DNA of 64,000 nucleotides. Source: Tetraselmis striata (taxonomy: Eukaryota; Chlorophyta; Chlorodendrophyceae; Chlorodendrales; Chlorodendraceae). Under the pieces are notes generated by a model. The model searched no databases. It saw only the letters and a list, made by a program, of their open reading frames with translations, and was not told the origin of the DNA. Shown piece by piece: positions 34,423-46,239 of the stretch. The stretch covers positions 114,501 through 178,500 of the forward strand of contig VCJN01001562.1 of assembly GCA_006384855.1 (NCBI GenBank), written 5' to 3'. Both the position numbers and the translations under genes were made by a program. The first letter of the stretch is position 1. Each line of letters begins with the position of its first letter.

Positions 34423-35595
34423 GCCCACAAGGTCTGATCGTCACCGCACCATCACCGAGGTCCTAGACAGACATTACCCCCGCGCCCGCCCTTTTGAGTT
34501 CGCGACGATAGCATGTCTCACCGGTGCATCCCTCGCCACGGATGTTGTCACGCCTAGAAGACTGTGGCTGCCCTAGTTTTCCACAGCCCCCCCCCCCCCC
34601 CCCCCCCCCATTATAGCACCCCGCGCCGCAAAGGAAGCAACCGTCCTTGCCGCCGCACCCCCCAGCCCCTCCCCCGGCGCGCCCCGCCTAGCAAAAACTA
34701 AGGCCGCGCCCCGGGGCTCGGCGCCGCCGCCATTCACCGCTGCGCAGAAAGCAGACTGTAACACCGCGGCACGCTTGGCCGTTGGCCGCTTGCTGTCATT
34801 TGTCTCCCCAAATGTGTCTTGGCGAGAAGTCCCAAGCTGAGGATGCGGTGGCAGTGATAGCGTTCGTTGAAACAGAACGAAAGCGCCACCTGTTGCGGCA
34901 TCCATCGCGGCGCGGCGATCTTCCCCTGCCTGCCCCGACCACGGAGTTCCTCCCAGGCCTTTCTGGGGGTGCATCAAATGCTGGCTAACGGTCCTCCTGA
35001 AGACAGGGTCGACGCCACCGAGTTGCCGCTGCGTATCCCTAAGCCGTCGCGCTATGTGGATGTGGCCACAGCGAGTTGCGAATCGCTGCTGCTGCGGCAG
35101 CAGGGAACTGCAGTGCGCCTCCACACATGGGATTTGCCTTTATGAGGCATATGGTCGAGTGGTCAGATGCGGAGTCGACCTTGGAATTGTCGTATACAGG
35201 TGGGCACTGCGCTGCCGGACTTTGTTTGTTCGGCGGCGGAGACCTTTAATAATTGAACAGCAACCCGAAACTCGACGTTTTGGTATCTCATTTCAAGGAG
35301 GGTTGGGTTACTGCCGGACGTAGAAAAGGGTCGAGAGTGTGTGGCGAGGGATGCGATAGCTGGGAGTACAGCATCTTGGTGGGAGTACAGCATTGTTTAT
35401 TCAAGTGCGAGGCGTGGGCGCGCCACTCCCGAGACGTCACCCGCGTGAGCCTCCGAGCGGCGCGATTGTGCGGTTTCTATGTACTACAACTGTGTACTAT
35501 CATTGTGTACAGTCCGTGCTGCCGGTGCGCCCCTTGCTGACTATGAAGCGGGAGCACTGTTCTTAGACTGTCGCGATTAGTAAAACTCGGGAGAG
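34423..35595. other. Intergenic between convergent genes
   Basis: The 3' flanks of the CCCH gene (+) and the TBC gene (-) meet here. A C-homopolymer lies at 34590-34609. No further gene or clear poly(A) signal recognised. Confidence 0.5.
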
Positions 35596-38500
35596 CTAGA
35601 AGAGCTGCCGGGAAGTGTTGCCCAGTTGTTTCTCGACACGCTGGTCGCTCGCCGTCTCACTCGCGTCCCACTTCTCGCCGCTCCTCTCCCAGGACGACGA
35701 GCTGCCGTTTGCTGGCTGCTGCCCCAGCGTGTCCCAAAAACCAATCTTCCGAATCGCCGACAGCTGCGCCTCGTCCCACACCGGCACCCCGTCAACGGAC
35801 GATGCGCTGCTGTCGCATCGCGAAAGCGTGGCGCTCAGCTGCAGCTCCCGCAGCGCCGCCGTCTCCGCCTCCAGCAGGTCGGGCACCAGCGTGCGCAGCT
35901 CCGCGTCGCTTGGCAGTGGGCTTCCCGGCGGGGCCGCCTCGCTGAGGGACGCCAGCACGGCCTCGTCCCAGACGGGCGCGCCATCCGCGCTGCTGCTGCC
36001 ACCCGGACTGGCGTCGAGGGCGAGCTGCACCGGCAGACCACCGCCGTGCCCGCCTTTGCTAAAGCTGCCCTTGTTGAGGCGCAGCATCGCCGCCATGTGC
36101 GTCGCCCTCGACAGCCCTTCCGAGTCCGTTTCGACGGCCCGTCCGATGTCGCTGTCCTGAATGCTCCCCGTCGCGGATAACTGCGCCCGCTGCCGCGCCT
36201 GAAGCTCTTGCTGCTCCTGCTGCTGCCGTGCCCGCTGTTCTCGCATGGAGGGAACCTTGCCGCGCTTGCCGCCAGCCGCTGGCGTCGGAGCTCGGATGTC
36301 GCCGTTGAGGCTGGCGAGGATGGCGGCGGTGAGCGAAACCTCGCTCGTGCTTCCGACCGCAACCGGCACGGGCGCCTCGGTAGTGTGCTCTTGCGGCCTA
36401 CTGTTGTCGCGTCGTACCCCGGGCTGGGCGGAGGGTGAATCACCGGGCGCCTTTCGATCGGACAGCGGAACACCAGCAGACTGAGTATGGCTGCCCCGGC
36501 GCATTATGCGCAAGTCTCAGATCAAAGTCGCGCTAATACGTCCGACGACTAGATATAGAGTCCCCGTACATAGCCAGGCCGCTTCCCACACAGCTCGCAA
36601 CGCATTTCACGCATTATCATCATTACGGTGGCCGCCTATACGCATGATAATAGTAACATCATGGTGAAATACTCGTGAATCGATTTGACACATATAATGC
36701 CGTGAAGTCGAGTGCAGTCAACCCAATACACCCTTGCTTCCGGCCGCCCACGAATCTACGCAAAGATGGTAGGGTTTCCCACGCATCGCACATACATGCC
36801 CCTCGGTTTTGTTTATAATAGGCGGGGCTATAAAAACTCTTATTTTTTTTCGTTTATACAGATATAGGGGCAGTTATAAAACCATGCAAACAATGCAGCA
36901 ATGCTGGCCATACCCTCGAGGGCGAATCAGGACACTATATGGCGGAATCGACGCCGAGCTGCTGACACTCCCTACTGAGATAGTCTTTTCAGCACATTTT
37001 CCGCGACAATGGGGGAGCCTCAGAGGTGGGCGCAAACCTGGAAGCTGCCGAAAGAGTCAAATGCCTGCAGCGGAGGCTGCTGCGGGGCGGACGCCGGGGC
37101 GCCGGACGGGTGCAGGAAGGCGCCGTGGCTGGGCTCCCGCTCCGCGAGGGAAAACCCGGGCCAGGGGTGCTCCCAGCCTGCGCCGCCCCCGCCCAGGGGG
37201 GTCGCCAGCGCGGCCGCGATGCCCGCCGCCGCGCTCTCGTCCGCGTCCATCAGGCTCATGCCGGCGCTGCGGGGCGCCGCCCGGGCACCGGGCGGGCTGT
37301 CCAGCTGGATCAGGCTCGGGGGGGCGCTGGCGGGGGCCGGCGGGTACTGGACTTGGAGGCCGGGGGACTTGGGGGGCGGCGCCAGGCGAGGGATGGGGGA
37401 GCCCTCAGGCAGGTTGCCCCGCAGCTGCTGCTTGGGCTTGGAGGGCGTGCTGTTTCCCGCCTGCAGACCACGAGGGCGAGGGCGGTGGGTGCTTTCAGGG
37501 GGGCGGGAGGCATACTCAGGCAGGGAGCGTGGGAGGGGCCATGCGGAAGCGGCCATGGGGAAACATTCACTATTGAGGATCGGCTTTCTCAGCTCCCGGA
37601 AGAAAGCATCCCGGCACGCCCGGAAAGATGCTCAAATCTTTCATAATCCCCAAATCACTCCAGTCCCCCTGGGCGTGGACCTTGGTCGGCGTGCCGTCCG
37701 CGGCGCTGCTACCCGGGGAGGCGGCGAGGTCGGCGCTGCTGTCCACGCTCTCCCCCGCGGTGTCCTCCACCTGGTGGCCGGCACCGTCGCACCCTCAGAG
37801 CCGGGCATCCTCGAGGCGCTTCCCCACCATGATTATAAGGAGGCGCATCTTCAGTGTCAGATTCCTCAGATTCACGCCCAACCCGAGGCAAGAGTGCGAG
37901 CCGTTGCAGAAAACCTAAAAACCCTAATACACTTGTTGCGCTGGCAACGCACCGCATGTGCTCGTCTGTGCGCATGTTAAGCCTGCAAGCCAAGTGCGGG
38001 TGCCGACGCGCCGTTACGGCCCCCAATATTATGAGCCTTAAGTTGGGCATGCGCACGCAACCTATGTATACACATATTCGCTATATTACTGCCATAGTTC
38101 CGCCTTCGTTTTTCATCTTGCGGGCAGGCCAGGTTCTCAATTGCGGTGTCCTTATGATCGTATCAGCACCCGTATACCGTGTATGGGTATATATACATCG
38201 CCATACAGTAATATGATCGAACGTAGTACGGGTGCCGGCGCACTCATATGACTCCTATTGTAAGCCTCAAACTGGCCTCGCATGCTACCTCTAGTAGAGA
38301 CTCTCGCTATGGTTACGGTATGGCTCCGCCTCCATTTGACCTCTCATAGTCTGGCAGGTTCTCACTCGCAGTACTGCTCCTGCTGCCGCGCCGGCACGTG
38401 CATCAGCCGCTTCGGGATATCCGCGCCGTCATGTGGTTTGCGCATTACCAATAGCATTCTCAGCAGGTGCATGAGAAGCGAGTACGTCAGCACATCGGCG

Positions 38501-41500
38501 CGAGACATGCAGTTGCGTGCAAAGGCAGCCAGTGCAGGACTGCCACTGTGCCATGGCTCGCCGAAGGCGCCGCACCCCGGGCGCCGACACCTCCGCCGCC
38601 TCCTGCCGCATGCGGTTGTTGCGGTCGATCGCCTCGCGCACCGTCTCCGCCTCCTTGCCGCTGCTATACATCGCCTCCTCCTCGCCGTCCCAGTCGTGGC
38701 AGAGCGCGTCAGTGAGCACCGCCTGCGTGGGAGGACCATGTGGGAGGGAGGGGGGGGGGGGGGGGGGGGGGGGTCACTTCCCACGCGACTGACGGAGCAT
38801 CGCATTGCCTCCGGGAGCGCCTGCGAGATGATTTCACAGCGGCGGTGTGGCGGTCAGACAGAGCGGGTAGGGGCGCCACCCGCAGCTTATCCTGGCTCCA
38901 TTTTGGCGGCTCCGTCTTGATGAGCGTGATGATGCTCTCCATGTCCTGCAGCTCCAGCAGCCGCGGCTGCAGCTCCGCCATGATACGCAGCGCCACCTGA
39001 CAAGGCAAGGCCGGGCCAGCGCTGAAGGGGGTCAGTGCGGCGCCTTCCCGGGGGGGGCTGGGCGGCTGTATGGCCGCTGACCGCAGGGGCTCATCCGGTA
39101 CCTTCATGAGCACCGAGTCGTCGGATGCCGAAAGCAGCACGTCCAGCATCCTGCGCAGATGGTCGAGGTGAAGCAGGCGAAGACCAGAGGGGGGGGAGGG
39201 AAGGGAAGGGGGGGGTTATTCCTCTGAGCAACATCCCTCATGGGTTATTGCTATAGGGATAGCATGGTTATACACACATGCACACATGTATATATACATA
39301 ATGTAATGAAAAATATTTATACACATATATAGACATAAACCTACATATGTGTATACATATATAATATAAAAATACATAGACATAGACATAAATGTATATG
39401 TATATGTAATCTATGGAGCCCATCTCACCCGTAAGAACCCTTGCTGTTTGCCTCAAATTGGCCTTGCATGCAACCTATAAGAACATTCGATCTCTAGCAG
39501 GAAGAGCATGTCGCGATTCACGGTATTTTCTTGTAACCGCGCCGGCACCCGTACATGACGCATGGGGTAGTGCGAAGGGGTTTAGCATATTGGCTGAAGC
39601 AGATCAAAATGAGATTTGAGTCAGGCTGAAGTCTATTGACGCGTGTAGTTGCCCCATGAACGGGTTCATGTGGATCCACCCGGCATTAACACATCACATA
39701 TTGGCGGCTGTTTGACGGGACGGCGCACCTGCCCACAAAGCTCAGCGGCATCTCAGAGGCAAAGAGCGTGAGGAACCACGCCGAGGCGTAGAGCGCCGTC
39801 AGCACGCCGTGCTGCTCCAGGTGCTCCACCAGCGCCGCGGGCATCAGCTGCCCCATCTGCCACAGCCGCACCTGTCGGGGCGCCACGAGCACACACCGGG
39901 AACGGGTGTGTGGCTGGCGTCATGCAAAAGTGTGTGGCGATGCCAGTGCACACCCCCCCCCCCCCCCCCTCCCCTCACACACTGTGACGAGCAAAGCAGA
40001 CCCGCGCCGCTGAGCTTATCCAACGCCATCGCGGCAGTGGTCTTAGCCCAATGTCGGGGATGCGTGGGGAGTTGTACCCCCCCCCCCCCCCCAACAATAT
40101 ATATATGGGTCTAGATATACATACCTATAAATAAATATATAATATATAGATATATTATATCTATGTGTATGTATATATATATATACACGCTCCGGCTGAT
40201 TATGCGCTATGTGCCGAAACAGGCTGACTGCCCTCACGGAGCGCCGCAGGCAGACTCGCGGCCCTGCCGTGGGGGACGCTTGTGCGAGTCTCGCCATGCC
40301 GCAAGCGCGCAACAGGGGGGCAGGACTGGGTAGCCTGGCGGCATGCACCCCGGGGGGCATGCTCCAACGCGGCCTTAGCTCATGCAGGACAAAGCGGTGC
40401 GCCTGGATGTGCCCCCCCTATGCCCCCCTCACGCCATTGCTAGATCAAACGGGGATCAGCCCACTGACTTTTCCACCGATATAATTCCTCTCACCATAAG
40501 AGGCGGTGAAGAACGATTGGGGAAGGGCGGGGGAGGGGGAGCAGCAGGCAGCACCTGCAGCATGCGCATGTCGTGCGTGTAGTGGCCGCGCAGGCCGCGC
40601 TCCTGCATGAGCACCACCATCGCCGCAAACGCGTCGCTCTCGCCGGGCGCCAGGTACAGCAGCACCGCGCCCGCCACAAAGTTCATGCCCTGGCAGTACC
40701 CAATCTCGGGGTCGTACGCCGCGTACGCGCGCAACAGGCGGTACAGCGCCTGCTGGTTGGCCTTGTCGCGGAAGCTGGGGTGCACGGCAGGCGGGCGCGC
40801 ACCACAGTCAGCATGCATTGCGGGCGACAATACGTGCGATGATCCGCGGTGAAAGAGCGCATGGGTTAATCAAATATGATAATTTCAGAGGTAATGGGGC
40901 CGAACATGAGCATGGGGTAGGAGGCAGCGCACAATTCATGCGTGGGGAAGCTGCGACTGACGTCCTTGAAGATGGCCTCCTTCACGTCCGCCGGCACCGC
41001 CTGCTCGGGGCCACGCGCCTCAGCACATGCGCACTGGTGGGGGCGATTGGGGGGTACGGCTGGGACCGGGATGGGGGGAAGCAGGAATAGGGGTGTGGGC
41101 TGGGGGAAGAGGCGGGGGTGAGGTGGGGGGGGGGGGGGGGGGGCACCGCGTGCGGCAGCTTGCGGTACAGCGAGCCAAAGGCTGGGCCGCGTCCGTTCTG
41201 CGCCAGGATGGACAGCCACAGCTCGGCGCGCATGTTGCGCGGGACGCCCTCCCACAGCGTGCGCCCCACCTGCAGAGCAGACCACGCCCACGAACCAACC
41301 CTGAGCTCTGCGCGGCTGGGGCGGTGGATGCTGCGGGGAGGGGGCGGTGGGAGCGCCCCCGCGCAATGTGGCGCCGGCAGCGGCGCGCGCAGTGTCCCGT
41401 GCTACGACTGTTTCATGCGGAGGTCAGGGCGCGTTCCGCGGCCTGCTTCGAGCCTCGGGCCATCCTTGGTTTGCCGCATGGAAAACGCCAATTCGCCAGC

Positions 41501-42146
41501 ACCACATTGCGCCCAGGCTGTACGAGTATGGGCCGACATCAACGACTCCCTTTGACCCTCATATCCCCATCCCATCTTCAACTTCGCTTAAGCTTTACAG
41601 CTTCACCCAGACACATAGAATGCGCGCACCCACCCACAGACACGCCCTTTCGATCTAACCCCACGCGCACAGTAGCTGTGCAGTTTGGCCCCATTGCAGG
41701 TTGCCTGCAGGACGCCCACTGACGACACGGAGATCGCCGCGCTCGACCAGCCCTGCGTTGCCGGGCCCAGCGAGCGCGCCCTCCGCGATGCAACGCCCCT
41801 CGGGCGCACGATCCGCCTCGGGCGGTGCGGCACACGCCCGCCTCACCTGAAACTACCTCCCAGTAGGGCGCTGTGAATTATATTTTGGAAACTGCTCCGG
41901 GTCCTTTCAGTAAGAATATTAGTGAAGTGATAGCAAGGAGGGCTTTTCGACAATTGGCAGTCACGGGCGGCTCGCCTGGAGGTCCACCAGCGGATCCGTC
42001 TTCTCGATCGCCCGCTCGCTCGCCCCGTGCGCCGACTTGCCGCCGCTGCGTGTCCGCCCGGGCAGGGAGAACCAGCCCGCGAAAGACTGCCGGCCGCCCT
42101 TGCGCGGCGACGGGCTGGGTTTCGGGCTGGGCGGGGGCGACGCCAT
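35596..42146 (-). CDS. TBC-domain Rab GTPase-activating protein
   Basis: Twelve or fewer exons on the minus strand. Placed exons, 5' to 3': 42146-41976, 41269-41147, 41000-40933, 40774-40555, 39871-39729, 39150-39102, 38996-38880, 38722-38591, 37770-37681, 37460-37038 and 36480-35596. They join in one frame of about 806 residues; an extra exon between the first two is possible. The TBC domain covers exons 2-7: LWEGVPRNMRAELW, the Arg-finger motif IFKDVSRSFP (I-x-x-D-x-x-R), the Gln-finger motif IGYCQGMNFVAG, and SAWFLTLFASEMPL. Both catalytic fingers are present, so it should speed GTP hydrolysis by a Rab in vesicle traffic. The long C-terminal tail is low-complexity, with two copies of DG(A/V)PVWDEA. 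The first donor is GC (CAG|GCGAGC). Exon 37770's donor (GTCCAC) is weak. Confidence 0.85.
38226..38402 (+). mobile_element. Intronic short inverted-repeat element, copy A
   Basis: Lies in the TBC intron 38590-37771. Starts GTACGGGTGCCGGCGCAC and ends near GCGCCGGCACGTGC, an imperfect inverted repeat. It shares CCTCAAACTGGCC, CATTTGACCTCT and CTGGCAGG with four other copies, and has no coding capacity, so it behaves like a MITE. Confidence 0.65.
39415..39554 (+). mobile_element. Intronic short inverted-repeat element, copy B
   Basis: In the TBC intron 39728-39151. The 5' end is degenerate and preceded by an AT-rich microsatellite. CCTCAAATTGGCCTTGCATG and CTAAGAACATTCG-like words match the other copies, and it ends CGCGCCGGCACCCGTAC, the best preserved right end. 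The middle (TTTGACC...) is shortened. Confidence 0.6.
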
Positions 42147-42936
42147 TTGTATGCCAGCCGCCCCGGTAGGGTGGCAATACCTTTGTGGAACCGGCCGCGG
42201 GCGTGCCCGGCTGGGCCGCTGTGGTCGGTGTCGACACTATGGACTGTTGGGGAGTGCCAGTTTGCCGGGGTTCATTGGACGGGCCCTTGCGGGGCGTAGA
42301 TTGGGAATTGATACGCCGATTTGCGTCCGACCTGGGTTGCCCCTACTACAGGCAAGCTAGCTACCGTGCCGTGGGGCCACCGCGGTTCACCCGGTTTGGC
42401 GAGGGCGATCATTGGGTCACACGCGCGGCGCGCTTATTGTCCTGCCTCCGGCGGCAAAGAGTGTATCCCCATACGGGTGTCCTAGGATTCGCAGCAGCTG
42501 CTGCTGATTGCCATATCGGCGGGGCCACAGTATGGGATACCCGGTAGTAAACTTTTTGGTTACAGGGAGAGCGTCCGGAGAATGCACGCTAAGTACTGGG
42601 GGAGGAAAAAGCCTACATTTAAGCAGAACCCTCTTAGCGCCGGGCCGCGGGGCTAGCGGTAGTCGGTAGTAATACCCGGTAGTCGCTAGTCGTAATACGC
42701 AATTTTGCCGCATCACACGGGGTTTTCACCTGCTGTACCGCCGCCCGCGCGCGCATCTGTAGCAGCCGGTCTGCACAGATACACGTATCGTACGAATATG
42801 ATTGGACGATGTAAGCACGCACTATACACGATGCGACATGATGGGAGCGCAAGCTGAGCCATGCTGACACAAACTCCTTTATGCCGTACGGGTACCGGCG
42901 GCGGACCAGTCGCGACCTGTAGTCGCACAATATGCA
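42147..42936. other. 5' flank of the TBC gene; no supported gene
   Basis: A 120-codon plus-strand frame at 42185-42547 has no recognisable domain. A 26-bp word near 42549-42575 (TTTTGGTTACAGGGAGAGCG) recurs at 47550. TAGTCGCTA motifs lie at 42660-42690. Confidence 0.4.
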
Positions 42937-43822
42937 TCAAGGGTGAACTTCGTCGATATGGCCATCGATATTAGTTATAGTTACACGAGCTAGCTCCAAA
43001 AGGCGATCAGGAAACCACCCGAAAAGGCAATAGGAAACGTCCACTACAGCAATTGCGCGGTGGAAGCAACACCAGAAGACGATGGGAATGAGCATGGCAT
43101 ACGCATCAAACTTGATTGGCCGTCCGCACTCCGGCAGAGAGAATGCCACCCAAGATACCATGCACGCAAGCAGAGACTCGCTGCAACAACCCTTGCGTGC
43201 CACATGCGCGACATGTGATGGCGGAACTCAGCGGGCTGACTGGCAACAAAGATATCCATTGCCCGGACGGCGGGACTGGCCACGAAGGAGGCATAAAGTC
43301 GAAGCGGAAGGACCGCCGGGGAAGTTGCGCACAGCAAGTAACACCGCAAAGATGTAGACCACCGTTAAAGCGGATTTTCCGAGCGAGGCGGCCGCAGTCC
43401 TCAACCACAAAAAGGCAGTACCGGTGAACGCCTTGCACTGGGACAGAAGACGCCCGGTCCGCCGCGGCCAACTTGTTGTGCTCCGCCTTGGTCGCCGCGA
43501 TCCCCGTGGTGCACCAAGTGGGGGTCTTAGAGGACACGCACGCGAAATCGATCATGTAATCGCATGCCGCCCCCCACCCCCCCCCCCCCCCCGCCAGCGT
43601 CAAACCCAATGGCCGCGAGCGGTCCGATGGGCGCAGCCCACTCGTCTCTAGGGTCAAGTCGCCGACTCCCGAGCGGTCCCGGTAGAGCACCGCCCCCGCT
43701 TCAATCGCCACGGATGCCCACAGACTTTTCAAAGCGGTATGCATGCGGTGCTTGTTGTTCACGAGGGGCAGATGGGCAGATGACGCATGACGAAATCCGT
43801 GCTGGCATTCCGGTTCGTCCAT
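42937..43822 (-). pseudogene. Multicopy membrane-protein-like gene, frame-broken
   Basis: Minus-strand coding-like sequence runs from an ATG at 43822 (MDEPECQHGFRHASS) through a homopolymer (43570-43594), TCTALKSL-type and VASPAVRAMDIFVASQPAEF blocks, to DAYAMLIPIVFWCCFHRAIA and a stop near 42937. Frame changes near 43600, 43400 and 43200 break it. The 3' part is hydrophobic and may hold two membrane helices. Homologous DNA occurs at 10440-10531 and at about 61265-61390 and 61949-62093, so this is a repeated gene, probably carried by an unrecognised mobile element. No domain named. Confidence 0.45.
42975..43062 (-). repeat. Dispersed repeat copy shared with 10.44 kb
   Basis: Nearly identical to 10440-10531. 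It lies inside the broken gene described at 42937-43822. Confidence 0.7.
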
Positions 43823-44179
43823 CGATATTATTTCTAAATATTCGGCCGTAGAGTTACTAGTAGCAAATCTTGATCATGATGAGTGGAATGACCTCAGACT
43901 TTTTCATTGAAACCGTCCGGGAAAAGCACGGAAAGAACTGAGGAAGGAAACTCAATTATCGTGGGTACCAGTATGTGATGTTGCAGTACATCTACTATTT
44001 TTTACATCGATGCTCTACAGTGCACCACACGTGAGTCATACGCACGGGCGGGAGCGCAGCGACGGCTCACGAGAATAACGGTTGGCTACCGTCGCACAGC
44101 GGGCGAGCGAAGGGCGGGCGGGGTCGGGGATGGGGTGGGGGGTGGGGGGGGGGGGGGGCGCTTGACGATGTAGTCTGTA
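43823..44179. other. No gene seen
   Basis: Spacer with a G-rich homopolymer near 44134-44158; nothing else supported. Confidence 0.4.
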
Positions 44180-45312
44180 GCCAACTCCAAGCAGCGACGG
44201 CTCGATGGCGTCAACCAGCTGAGTGTAAGGGGGCTGCGAAAGCGACCGGGTCATAGGACGCAGCGGCGGGCCGTTGGCGCCCACCTGCTACTGCGAGCCC
44301 ATGCCGTGAAAGCCGCCGAGGCGCATGATGTTATGGCGGCAAGATGGCGACGACTAGCTGCGTGCGCATGCCGTGGAGGCGGCTGGCGCACATGGCGCAG
44401 GGCCGAGTTGACGGCATCGACCAGCTGCGTCCCCGGGCTGCGAACGAACGCGGCCAGGGCATATATGTGCAGTGGCGGCCTATACGTGCAGTGGCGGTCT
44501 GATGGCCCCGACCAGCTGCGTGCCCGAGGGCAGCAACCGATCACACTTTGCAGCGGCGGCCCGCTGGCGCCGACCAGCTGCGTTTCCAGTCCGCGGAAGC
44601 GACCGGGGCGAAGGGTGCACTGGCGGCGCGTTGGCCACGACTAGCTGCGAGCGCATGACGTGGAGGCAACCGGAGGTGCATGGTGCATGGACGGTGTGCG
44701 GGCGTAGACCAGCCGCGTGCTCGGTCGAGGAAGCAACCGGGGAACAAGGTGCAGTGGCGGCCTGACGGTGCCAACCAACTGTGTGCCCAAGGCTGCGGCA
44801 GCAACCGGGGTACAGCGTGCAGTGGCGGCCCGGTAGGTGGCGCCGACGAGCTGCGTGTCCGGGCCGCTGAGGCGACCGGGTGCATGATGCAGTGGCGGCC
44901 CGTTAGTGCCGACCAGCTGCGTTTGTAGGCCGCGGAAGCGACCGGGCACGTGGTGCAGTGACGGCCCGTTGGCGACGACCAACTCTAGTGTGCGCATGCC
45001 GCAAAAGTGACCGGGGCGCACGTTGCAAGGACGGTCTGACGGTGCCGACCAACTGTTTGCCCGAGACTGCTGCTGCGACCGAGGCACAACGTGCAGAGGC
45101 GGCCCGTTGGCGCCGGCAAGCTGCGTTCCCGGGCCGCGGAAGCGACGGGGCACATGGTGTAGTGACGACCAATAGGTGCCGACAACTGCGCACGTGGGCC
45201 GCGGGAGCGGCCGGGGCACACGGTGCAATTGCGGCCTGATATGGCACGGACCGCCCACCTGCGTGCCCGAGGCTGCGGCGGCGACCGAGACACATGGTGC
45301 AGTGACGGGCAG
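44180..45312. repeat. ~68-bp minisatellite array, ~15 units
   Basis: The word GTGCAGTGGCGGCC and variants recurs at about 44550, 44618, 44688, 44750, 44818, 44890, 44955, 45025, 45091, 45158, 45223 and 45297, i.e. every 65-72 bp. A unit reads roughly: GCAGTGGCGGCCCGTTGGCG, CCGACCAGCTGCGTGCCCG, then GGCCGCGGAAGCGACCGGGG. On the minus strand one 411-codon frame (45876-44641) stays open through most of the array and encodes 22-24-residue repeats (GPPLHHVPGRFRG, TQLVGAN). Whether this is a real repeat protein or an accident of a GC-rich array cannot be told from sequence. Confidence 0.8.
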
Positions 45313-45876
45313 GCGTCCCCCCCGCATCAGTCGAACGGTTGTCTGTGTGGGGCACTGGTTGTCGGCGCGAAGAGCCAGCGCACGGTCTCCTTTGGACGAT
45401 CGTCGACCGCCTCCCGGCCAACAAGACATGTCCTCGAGCTGGGCGCGGGGCGTCACTACTTCTGAGTGCCTTGTAATACCAAAGACCTTGCATGTCACGA
45501 AGACACAAGCTTTGTCACGGTGCGACCTCATGGTGGTTGCGCCGCGACAAAGGAAGGTGGGGACAGACAAGCCCCCTGGTACCGACGTGCTTTTAAGCAT
45601 AGTCACGACGAAGCAACATGCGGGAGCAACGCTACCCGGGATGGCTGCGTCGGGAATCGCACGCGGAGGTGACGTACGGGAGCACGATGTTAATGCAGCT
45701 CCTCGAGGCGCTGCGGGGTCGATGCAGCACCTCGGGCGGTATGGCATACTAGCACCGTGCACATTAGTACCGTATCTCTGCCGGACCGCGCCGCCTGCTA
45801 AATAGGCGACGAGGGAAAAGAAACCCCAACTACTGGTAGTAAACAAAATCGGACGATGCTCGCTGATCAAGAACAT

Positions 45877-46239
45877 AAAGAAGGAAAACGCAAACTATCC
45901 CACGAACTTTCATTATCATCAAACAATGAACTATTCACAGTTGGGTTCTTGACTTCCCTTTCTGTCCGCGGTATATCTGTTTTCAAACATCAATTAATCC
46001 AATACAGACCATATATATCCTAGGATATGTATAGTATACATGTATTTATAACATCTGTATATATATATTATACATGTATCTATATGTATATAATTATGAT
46101 TACATGTGCTAGACGCAACATTCAAGAAATCCAGAAGGAAATCCAGAAGGAAAATTAATCCAGCTACGGGCCAACAGAGGCGGGAACCGCCATGGTAGCC
46201 ACCGACCAGGCATCGCCACCAGCCAGCCGCCGCTCCACG
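45877..46239. other. No gene; AT-rich
   Basis: AT-rich spacer with TATA/TACATG microsatellite-like words at 46010-46090 between two tandem arrays. Confidence 0.45.

Noticed and set aside
36800..36890. TATAAAA near 36830-36880 as a promoter
   Set aside because: It lies inside a TBC-gene intron whose flanking exons join in phase; no supported gene starts downstream.
42185..42547. A 120-codon plus-strand frame upstream of the TBC gene
   Set aside because: No domain, no splice or start support, and it overlaps the likely TBC promoter. GC-rich DNA gives such frames by chance.
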